From NCBI GenBank assembly GCA_051000715.1, contig JBPCOB010000053.1, forward strand, positions 1 through 5,861: DNA of 5,861 nt. The letters are read 5' to 3'. The notes beneath the pieces were generated by a model. It saw nothing but the letters and a program-made list of their open reading frames with translations, made no database searches and was not told the origin of the DNA. The position numbers and the translations under genes are program-made. This document shows positions 1-5,861 of the stretch, in pieces (positions within the stretch are counted from its first letter, which is position 1; each line of letters opens with the position of its first letter). This DNA comes from JBPCOB01 sp051000715 (GTDB lineage Bacteria > Actinomycetota > Actinomycetes > JALYNC01).

Positions 1-1454
<1,454 letters not shown>

Positions 1455-1462
1455 GGTCGGCA

Positions 1463-1467
1463 CTCCT
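1463..1467 (-). promoter_or_regulatory. Ribosome binding site of pruA
   Basis: The minus strand reads AGGAG here, followed by 8 nt and then the ATG at 1454-1452. This supports that ATG as the pruA start; the protein from it begins with the family's usual MDAITSVPNP N-terminus. Confidence 0.8.
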
Positions 1468-1546
1468 GCGGGTCGGCTGGCGGCGGCGAGCGTCGCCGGC
1501 ACCGGTGCAGATGCTGCCACGGACCGGGCACCCAGGCGTCGACCGG

Positions 1547-1566
1547 TTCTGACCAATCCGTCAGAA
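1547..1566. promoter_or_regulatory. Perfect inverted repeat TTCTGAC-N6-GTCAGAA, candidate operator
   Basis: Two 7-bp arms, TTCTGAC (1547-1553) and GTCAGAA (1560-1566), match perfectly as an inverted repeat around CAATCC. Arm centres are 13 bp apart, somewhat more than one helical turn. The site lies 93 bp upstream of the pruA start and 128 bp upstream of the NlpC/P60 start. It is AT-rich compared with its surroundings, as binding sites often are in high-GC genomes. Proline catabolic genes of actinobacteria are known to be controlled by dedicated activators, including PucR-family-like regulators in mycobacteria. That this repeat is such a site is inference; no regulator gene is visible in the window. 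Confidence 0.45.
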
Positions 1567-1679
1567 GGCTCGCGGAGCCGCTGCCAATAGCGTAAGAACG
1601 TAGTAGCCCGCATGGGCATCCGGTCAAGACCCTCAGCTCGAATGCCGAAGCAAGCGCTACCCGTGAACAAGCCACCTCC

Positions 1680-1684
1680 GGAGG
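1680..1684 (+). promoter_or_regulatory. Ribosome binding site of the NlpC/P60 gene
   Basis: GGAGG is followed by 9 nt and then the ATG at 1694. It decides the start in favour of 1694 rather than the overlapping longer frame that opens at 1612. It forms the right half of a 12-bp palindrome ACCTCCGGAGGT (1674-1685). Confidence 0.8.
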
Positions 1685-1693
1685 TTTCCGCCG

Positions 1694-2914
1694 ATGCCCC
1701 GACGTCCCAACCGGCGCCGCCCCATGGCTGCCGCCGTGGCCGTCGGGGTCTTCCTGCTGACGGCCGCTCCTGCGCTCGCGGACCCCGCGCCACCGGCTCC
1801 GACGCCGGCCCCCTTCTCACTCCCGTTGCCGTCGTCGACCTCGTCGGCCGGGTCGGTGGTGGACATGTCGCCGCTGGCGGTGGCCATGCGGCAGGCGGCC
1901 GCCTTGCAGCTCCGGGTGGAGACGCTCCAGGTCCGCACCGAACAGGCGATCGAGCACTTCAACGAAGTGCAGGCCGCCTACGCCCAGGCCACCGCACGGC
2001 ATGCGGAGGCCGCTCGGGCGCTGGCGGCCGCACTCGCGGTGGCGCAGGCGCGCGACGACGTGGCGACCAACCGGATTCGGGCCCTGTACATGACCGGCGG
2101 CACCGGCGGGCTGGCCGTCGCCGTAGTCGGTGGCGGCAGCGTCACCGACGTACTCAGTCGGTACCAGGGTGCTCAGTCGGTCGTCGAGGACGACGCCGCC
2201 CAGCTGCTGCAAGCGAACGTCGCCTCGGCAGCCGCGCAGGGCGCCGAGCAGGTCATGCAGAAGGCCGCCGAGCGGCAGGGTCAGCTCCGGCAACAGGCGG
2301 GCGCGGCCGCGCAGTTGGTGAAGGGCCAGCTGGCCGAGAGCCAACGGTTGCTGCGCTCGGCCAGCGCCTCCGTGCAGGGCCTGCTTGCCGCCCAGCTGAA
2401 GGCAGAGCGCGCCGCTGCGGAGCAGCTCTCGGCGCTTCTGCATGCCGAGCAGGTCCGCAACCACGGTCGCGCGGTCGCCTTCGGCACTGCGCCGGATCAG
2501 CTGCCGCCACAGATCGCGAAGATGTTGCTGGACGCCGAGGCACAGGTTGGCAAGCCCTACCAGTGGGGCGCGACCGGGCCGAACTCCTACGACTGCTCCG
2601 GCTTCACCCAGCACGCGTACGCCGCCGCCGGAGTGGCCTTGCCGCGGACGTCGCGCGAGCAATGGTACGCCGGCTCGCACCCCGACACCCCGGAACTGCT
2701 CCCCGGCGACTTGCTGTTCTGGGCGACCAACACCCTGGACCCGGCCACCATCCACCACGTGTCGATCTATGTCGGCGGTGGCTACGTGCTCTCCTCGCCG
2801 CATACCGGCGCCTTCGTCTCGGTGGAGCGCTTCTACGCGACCGGCTTCATCGGCAGCACCCGCGTCATAGCGTGGCCACGCGGGCCCGGCTACCTCACCA
2901 CTTCGGGTCACTGA
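1694..2914 (+). CDS. Secreted coiled-coil NlpC/P60 family peptidoglycan hydrolase (RipA/CwlO-like)
   Basis: Predicted exported cell-wall hydrolase of 406 residues, probably a D,L-endopeptidase cutting peptidoglycan stem peptides. Residues 1-29 form a Sec signal peptide: basic MPRRPNRRR, a hydrophobic core, and an ALA cleavage site before Asp30. A Pro/Ser-rich linker (30-55) follows. Residues ~60-255 are Ala/Gln/Glu-rich coiled coil, interrupted at ~131-160 by LYMTGGTGGLAVAVVGGGSV and TDVLSRYQ, the hinge-like segment typical of RipA/CwlO/PcsB-type N-terminal regions. The NlpC/P60 domain spans ~275-395: QVGKPYQWGATGPNSYDCSGF with nucleophile Cys301, LPRTSREQW, LLPGDLLFW, and HHVSIYVG with catalytic His355. 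The position that usually holds the third polar residue (His in IHAP of many homologues) reads Ser367 in VLSSPH; His370 lies three residues on. The strong Shine-Dalgarno, signal peptide and domain fit make the call firm; the exact bond cleaved is inferred. The gene appears monocistronic and ends against the convergent DUF6912 gene. Confidence 0.95.
   Translation: MPRRPNRRRPMAAAVAVGVFLLTAAPALADPAPPAPTPAPFSLPLPSSTSSAGSVVDMSPLAVAMRQAAALQLRVETLQVRTEQAIEHFNEVQAAYAQATARHAEAARALAAALAVAQARDDVATNRIRALYMTGGTGGLAVAVVGGGSVTDVLSRYQGAQSVVEDDAAQLLQANVASAAAQGAEQVMQKAAERQGQLRQQAGAAAQLVKGQLAESQRLLRSASASVQGLLAAQLKAERAAAEQLSALLHAEQVRNHGRAVAFGTAPDQLPPQIAKMLLDAEAQVGKPYQWGATGPNSYDCSGFTQHAYAAAGVALPRTSREQWYAGSHPDTPELLPGDLLFWATNTLDPATIHHVSIYVGGGYVLSSPHTGAFVSVERFYATGFIGSTRVIAWPRGPGYLTTSGH
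2908..2914. other. Tail-to-tail overlap of two convergent genes
   Basis: The minus-strand stop of the DUF6912 gene (TCA on the plus strand, 2908-2910) lies inside the last codons of the NlpC/P60 gene, whose TGA is at 2912-2914. The seven bases are coding on both strands. No intrinsic terminator fits between the genes. Confidence 0.85.
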
Positions 2915-3420
2915 GCAAGCCCGACCAGCTCGAAGATCTCCGAGCTCGCGTACCACTGCAGCTCGTGCGACCCCGCCTCGTCCAGTAGAAATTCCGCGTC
3001 CGCGTCAGCGTGGTCGGCGGCCGGCAGCGCGCGTACCGCTTCGTCGACCGTCGCGGTGGCCGCCGGGTCGTCGACGTGCACGGCGGCCAGCCTCGCCACG
3101 GGCACGGCCGCCGTGACCAGGACCGCTGCGCGATCCGCAGCTTCCGGATCGGCGGTTCCCGGCGCGACCGCCGCCTCGGGCACGTCGGCGGCGAGCACCA
3201 CCCGGCGACAGGGGGCGGCGGTGTCCTCGGCGAGCAGCCGGAGCGACGCGGCGGCGGCCGCGGTGAGGGCGGCGTACTCGAGCTCCTCGAGGTCTCCCTC
3301 GACGTACCACTCCCGCAGGGCAGGGGTGACGGCACAGGCTGTCAGCGGCGCCGGCCCGACCTCGCCGGCAGCGATGATCCCCCGGAGCCGGGGTAGCGTC
3401 GAGGGCAGGTAGACGCGCAT
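2908..3420 (-). CDS. DUF6912 family protein (hypothetical)
   Basis: A 170-residue protein of unknown function. It starts MRVYLPSTLPRLRGI, the characteristic opening of the actinobacterial DUF6912 family. It continues with VTPALREWYVEGDLEELEYAAL, an Ala-rich helix, RRVVLAADVPEAAV, and AAVHVDDPAA, and ends with HELQWYASSEIFELVGLAQ, again family-like. No signal peptide or membrane segment is visible, so it is probably cytosolic. The composition is acidic and Ala-rich. An in-frame ATG at 3459 would add 13 residues but would overlap the upstream acyltransferase gene by 31 bp and add a basic stretch not seen in the family, so the ATG at 3420 is preferred. Only a weak GGGA precedes it. It starts 8 nt after the WS/DGAT stop codon, so it is probably co-transcribed and perhaps translationally coupled. 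Its 3' end overlaps the convergent NlpC/P60 stop. Family assignment is from recall of sequence resemblance; no function can be given. Confidence 0.88.
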   Translation of the reverse strand: MRVYLPSTLPRLRGIIAAGEVGPAPLTACAVTPALREWYVEGDLEELEYAALTAAAAASLRLLAEDTAAPCRRVVLAADVPEAAVAPGTADPEAADRAAVLVTAAVPVARLAAVHVDDPAATATVDEAVRALPAADHADADAEFLLDEAGSHELQWYASSEIFELVGLAQ

Positions 3421-3428
3421 ATCCCGGC

Positions 3429-4829
3429 TCAGACCGTGGCGACGAGGTCGGCCAGGCACTCCTCGAGCAGCGTGCCCAGCACGTCGACGTCGGGCATCGC
3501 GTCCCGGTCGGCGTTGAGGCCGTAGAAGACCCCACCGTTGTACGACGTGAGGCCGATGCTCACCGCCTGGCCCTTCACCAGCGGCACCACCGGGAACGCT
3601 TCGAGCATCTCGGCGCCGGCGGCGTACAGGGGGAACTGCGGGCCGGGCACGTTGGTGACGACGAGGTTGAACAGTCGCCGGCTGTACGCCGACACCACCC
3701 GGGCGCCGAGAGCGTGGATCGTCGGCGGCGCGAAGCCGGACACCGCGACCAGCGTGTCCGCGCCTACCGACTGGCCGGCCTCCTTGTGGGCCCGCATGGC
3801 GGCACTCACCCCGGCCAGCCGGCGCAGCGGGTCGGGCTCGCCGACCGGAAGGTCGACGAGGTACGCCGAGATCCGGTTGCCCAACGTGCCGGCGGCATCC
3901 TCACCGCGCACGCTCACCGGCACCAGCGCCCGCACGGTGGTGGTTAACGGGACCGGCTCGCCGCGGGTGAGCAGCCAGCGGCGCAGCGCCCCGCTGACCG
4001 TGGCCAGCACCACGTCGTTGACCGTGCCCCCGTGGGCCTTGCGCACCCGCCTGTAGTCGTCGAGCTCGGTGCAGGCGGTGCCGTAGCGCCGGGACCCGCC
4101 GATGTCGACGTTGAGCGGGCTCTCCGGCGCCGGGCGGACCGCCGTCCGGACCGCGGACAGCAGGCCGCCGGCCGCCGCGAGCAGCCCGTCCGCGGTCCGG
4201 CGGGCGTCGCCGAAAGTGGTGCGGAAGGTCTCGACCAGGTCGTTCGGCGCTTCGATCAGGTCCGCGACCGCATCGGCCAGCAGCTCGAGCGAGGACGGCT
4301 CCGGCGCCGGGCGCCAGTCCGACGGCGGCACCTCGCGCGGCTCCGGCGAGGGGTCGAGCAGCAGCTGGCCGATGTCGACCGCGGTGACGCCGTCGACCAT
4401 CGCATGGTGGGTCTTGGTGAGCACCGCGAACCGGCCGCCGGCCAACCCTTCGACGACGTAGAGCTCCCACAGCGGGCGGCTGCGGTCGAGGGGCCGCGCC
4501 TGGATCCGGCCGACCAGCTCGCGCAGCTGCCGGTCGGTGCCCGGCCGAGGGAGCGCGGCACGGCGGACGTGGTAGTCCAGGTCGAAGTCCGGATCGTCGA
4601 CCCACACCGGGTTCGCCAGATGCCCGGGGACGAAGCGGACCTTCTGCCGGTACCGCGGCACGGTGGCGATCCGGCGGGAGATCAGCCCGGCCAGCCGGTA
4701 GCAGTCGAACCCCTCGCCGGGCGCGGCAAAGGTCGCCACCCCGCCGACGTGCATGGCCGTGGTGGGCGACTCCAGGTAGAGGAAGGAGACGTCCAGCGGG
4801 CTGAGCCGCTCCCGCCGGCCGGGCTCCAT
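3429..4829 (-). CDS. Wax ester synthase/diacylglycerol acyltransferase (WS/DGAT, O-acyltransferase)
   Basis: A 466-residue member of the bacterial WS/DGAT family, which transfers an acyl group from acyl-CoA to diacylglycerol or a long-chain alcohol to make triacylglycerol or wax ester at the membrane or lipid-droplet surface. Family landmarks: RLSPLDVSFLYLESPTTAMHVGG at the N-terminus, PLWELYVVEGL at ~119, the complete active-site motif HHAMVDG at 141-147 (HHxxxDG), GTVNDVVLATVSGALR with the conserved Asn-Asp at 271-272, and NVPGP at 393-397. Length matches the usual 450-480. No signal peptide or clear membrane helix is visible. Start choice: GGAGG (4840-4844) lies 10 nt from the ATG at 4829 but only 4 nt from an in-frame GTG at 4835, so I prefer the ATG; the GTG adds two residues. 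The gene follows the LytR_C gene by 75 bp and precedes DUF6912 by 8 bp. Actinobacteria commonly carry several paralogues, so the real substrate (TAG, wax ester or another acceptor) cannot be told from sequence. Confidence 0.94.
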   Translation of the reverse strand: MEPGRRERLSPLDVSFLYLESPTTAMHVGGVATFAAPGEGFDCYRLAGLISRRIATVPRYRQKVRFVPGHLANPVWVDDPDFDLDYHVRRAALPRPGTDRQLRELVGRIQARPLDRSRPLWELYVVEGLAGGRFAVLTKTHHAMVDGVTAVDIGQLLLDPSPEPREVPPSDWRPAPEPSSLELLADAVADLIEAPNDLVETFRTTFGDARRTADGLLAAAGGLLSAVRTAVRPAPESPLNVDIGGSRRYGTACTELDDYRRVRKAHGGTVNDVVLATVSGALRRWLLTRGEPVPLTTTVRALVPVSVRGEDAAGTLGNRISAYLVDLPVGEPDPLRRLAGVSAAMRAHKEAGQSVGADTLVAVSGFAPPTIHALGARVVSAYSRRLFNLVVTNVPGPQFPLYAAGAEMLEAFPVVPLVKGQAVSIGLTSYNGGVFYGLNADRDAMPDVDVLGTLLEECLADLVATV

Positions 4830-4839
4830 TGTCACCGGA

Positions 4840-4844
4840 CCTCC
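4840..4844 (-). promoter_or_regulatory. Ribosome binding site of the WS/DGAT gene
   Basis: GGAGG on the minus strand, spaced 10 nt from the ATG at 4829 and 4 nt from an in-frame GTG at 4835. The spacing favours the ATG. Confidence 0.7.
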
Positions 4845-4904
4845 ACCGCGCCACGCCGCTTCTCGCCTGCCCCATGCTAGCCAGCGGGCTGCCGCGGGCC
4901 GTCC

Positions 4905-5471
4905 TCAGCGACAGGTGGCGGTCGGCCGCGGCGAGGCCGAGGCCCGGACCGCGTTGCGGGCCCGGACCGCCGCGGCCACCTCGGCCGGCGTACGGAGCCG
5001 GGTGTACGCCGAACCGAGGACGAGCTCCACCCGGCCGCGCAGCCGGGGGTCGGTCGCCAGAGTCGCCTGCGGCAGCTGCAGGGCGACCAGCTCGGCCGCG
5101 GCCCGGCCGCCAGCGCCGTAGCGCACGACCGGCGGTCCACCCACGGGCGCGTCGGTGTTGCCGACGGCGTCGACGGCGAAGCCGCGGGCGTGCAGCAGCG
5201 AGCCGGTCGTCTTCGCCAGCCCGGTGCGGCCGGTCCCGTTGAGCACGCGCAGGTGCACAGCGGCCGGGATCAGCGGCTTGCCCGACGGCGAGCTGGTCGA
5301 GCGCGGTGCGCACAGTGCGCCCGCCGTACCGCGATCGGACCGGAGCAGGTAGTAGCCACCGCCGGCGATCCCGGCCAGGAGGACGACCGCGAGCAGGCCC
5401 ACCAACAGCCCGGTCGAGCGGCGCCGGCGGGTGCGCGAGGGCGCCAGGTCCCCGCGGCCGAGGACACTCAC
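4905..5471 (-). CDS. Single-pass membrane protein with extracytoplasmic LytR C-terminal (LytR_C) domain
   Basis: A 188-residue protein: a short basic cytoplasmic N-terminus (RTRRRR at 13-18), one transmembrane helix (~21-43), a linker, and a LytR_C-type domain at ~72-158. The domain begins VHLRVLNGTGRTGLAKTTG, the usual beta strand plus NGTGxxGLA signature, includes RGFAV and VVRYGAGGRAAAELVALQL, and ends RVELVLGSAYTRL. It lacks the catalytic LytR-CpsA-Psr domain that attaches wall polymers, so it is a stand-alone LytR_C protein. The layout resembles the mycobacterial envelope-integrity protein Cei, but orthology is not established. Two cysteines, Cys54 just after the membrane helix and Cys187 next to the C-terminus, both lie outside the membrane and could pair. 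The start is the GTG at 5471, without a clear Shine-Dalgarno. It is the only start that keeps the basic segment before the helix, since the next in-frame TTG and GTG codons lie inside the helix. It follows the CpaE-like gene by 42 bp in the same reading frame. Confidence 0.87.
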   Translation of the reverse strand: MSVLGRGDLAPSRTRRRRSTGLLVGLLAVVLLAGIAGGGYYLLRSDRGTAGALCAPRSTSSPSGKPLIPAAVHLRVLNGTGRTGLAKTTGSLLHARGFAVDAVGNTDAPVGGPPVVRYGAGGRAAAELVALQLPQATLATDPRLRGRVELVLGSAYTRLRTPAEVAAAVRARNAVRASASPRPTATCR

Positions 5472-5513
5472 GGCCGGACGTGGGGGCGGGCGAGCGGTGA
5501 CACGACCGGCACT

Positions 5514-5861
5514 CTATGGCCCGCGAGGGCGGCGCCACCTGCGGCCACGCGGGGCCGATGCGTCGATGAGCCCCGCGGCGAGGCGGGCCAGCGCCACCCG
5601 GGCCGGCGATTTCGGGGCCACCTCGGCCAGGAGCCGACCGCCGGCCAGCGCGGCATCCATCCCGGCCCGGTCGTAGGGCACAAACTGCACCGCGGAGATG
5701 CCGGCGTAGCGCTCCAGGGCGGACCGCACCTCGCCAACGGGGTCGCCGTTCACCGCCGTACGGCGCAGCCGGTTGACCACCACGCGCGGCGCCATGTCGG
5801 GCAGCGTCTCGCGCAGCTGGCTGAGCCCGCGGACCAGCCACTGCAGAGAGGCGGGGTCGGC
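5514..5861 (-). CDS. ParA/MinD-superfamily ATPase, CpaE-like, C-terminal fragment (5' end beyond window)
   Basis: Only the last 115 codons and the TAG stop are in the window; the reading frame is open to the right edge, so the Walker A and other N-terminal motifs cannot be checked. The visible part begins DPASLQWLVRGLSQLRETLPD, a helix following a presumed strand. Next come RVVVNRLRR (fragment residues ~26-34), the strand-plus-Asn-Arg motif that contacts the nucleotide base in MinD/ParA-like ATPases, and then FVPYDRAGMDAAL (~60-72), the equivalent of the VPxD strand-turn. GGRLLAEVAPKSPARVALARLAAGLI closes the fold and is typical of actinobacterial CpaE-like or septum-site-type MinD homologues. 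A basic Arg-rich tail (RGRRWRRPRG) ends the protein. Such ATPases act in positioning of membrane or surface machinery, in septum placement or in Tad pilus assembly; which applies here cannot be told. It is probably first of a run with the LytR_C, WS/DGAT and DUF6912 genes. The internal ATG at 5795 is not the start. Confidence 0.75.
   Translation of the reverse strand, partial: ADPASLQWLVRGLSQLRETLPDMAPRVVVNRLRRTAVNGDPVGEVRSALERYAGISAVQFVPYDRAGMDAALAGGRLLAEVAPKSPARVALARLAAGLIDASAPRGRRWRRPRGP

Larger units (their letters stand above)
1455..1693. promoter_or_regulatory. Divergent intergenic region between pruA and the NlpC/P60 gene
   Basis: These 239 bp separate two divergently transcribed genes and must carry both promoters unless one lies inside a coding region. 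I see no open reading frame in it with family resemblance. Visible structure: a 10-bp palindrome GCACCGGTGC at 1499-1508 in the pruA leader, a perfect interrupted inverted repeat at 1547-1566, a GGCTC-GCG-GAGCC stem directly after it at 1567-1579, and a small GCCC-GCAT-GGGC stem at 1606-1617. The segment from about 1583 to 1605 is relatively AT-rich for this genome. It contains a TANNNT-type hexamer (TAGCGT, 1588-1593) that could be a plus-strand -10, but no good -35 sits at the right distance. I cannot place either promoter with confidence. Confidence 0.55.

Noticed and set aside
1583..1693. Possible c-di-AMP (ydaO-type) riboswitch upstream of the NlpC/P60 gene
   Set aside because: Such riboswitches often precede actinobacterial cell-wall hydrolase genes, so I looked for one. 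The leader is short and I could not find the expected conserved segments or pseudoknot pairing.
1817..2956. 379-codon minus-strand frame antisense to the NlpC/P60 gene
   Set aside because: Shadow frame; no recognisable domain and no ribosome binding site noted.
1612..2988. 458-codon plus-strand frame overlapping the NlpC/P60 gene
   Set aside because: It lies in a different frame of a gene with signal peptide, Shine-Dalgarno and catalytic motifs. Its product is Arg/Gly/Ala-rich without family resemblance.
4874..4879. TAGCAT on the minus strand as a -10 element for the WS/DGAT gene
   Set aside because: The hexamer fits loosely, but the region 17 bp upstream has no -35-like sequence. The gap to the upstream gene is short enough for co-transcription.
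4032..4880. 282-codon plus-strand frame antisense to WS/DGAT
   Set aside because: Opposite a gene with complete HHxxxDG and other WS/DGAT motifs; composition is typical of a shadow frame.
4845..4904. GC-rich self-complementary stretches as a terminator after the LytR_C gene
   Set aside because: Short GC palindromes are present, but there is no stable stem of useful length and no following T-run; GC-rich DNA gives such matches by chance.
3901..5841. 646-codon minus-strand open frame, the longest in the window
   Set aside because: It runs through three genes in another frame, and its translation is almost entirely Arg, Pro, Gly and Ala. Codons lack the GC third-position pattern of the true genes. 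Length alone is not evidence at this G+C content.

Overview
The window is about 70% G+C, with strong third-position GC bias and long spurious antisense reading frames. Gene families include a group-1 PruA, a RipA/CwlO-like NlpC/P60 protein, WS/DGAT, DUF6912 and a LytR_C protein. Together these point to a chromosomal stretch of a high-GC actinomycete. Micromonosporaceae is my best guess, from general resemblance only. I see no mobile element, tRNA, rRNA, CRISPR array or phage signature.

Left part (1-1454, minus strand): pruA, the NAD-dependent glutamate semialdehyde dehydrogenase of proline catabolism. It lacks its last ~55-60 codons because it runs off the left edge. A 239-bp divergent intergenic region (1455-1693) follows. 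It carries a perfect 7-bp inverted repeat with a 6-bp spacer (1547-1566), a plausible operator for pruA or for both flanking genes. On the plus strand, 1694-2914 encodes a secreted coiled-coil NlpC/P60 peptidoglycan hydrolase. Its catalytic Cys and first His are clear, but the usual third catalytic position appears to be Ser.

Right part (2908-5861, all minus strand), in transcription order: the C-terminal end of a ParA/MinD-type (CpaE-like) ATPase, a single-pass membrane protein with an extracytoplasmic LytR_C domain, a wax ester synthase/diacylglycerol acyltransferase, and a DUF6912 protein. Gaps are 42, 75 and 8 bp, so the last two are almost certainly co-transcribed and the whole set may be one operon. 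The DUF6912 gene ends tail-to-tail with the NlpC/P60 gene, and the two coding ends overlap by 7 bp.

Functionally this is a housekeeping or accessory-metabolism region: proline catabolism, cell-wall remodelling, storage lipid synthesis and a probable envelope or positioning ATPase. I found no convincing previously undescribed system. The most useful leads are the operator-like repeat, the altered NlpC/P60 triad, the overlapping convergent gene ends and the unexplained clustering of the four minus-strand genes.
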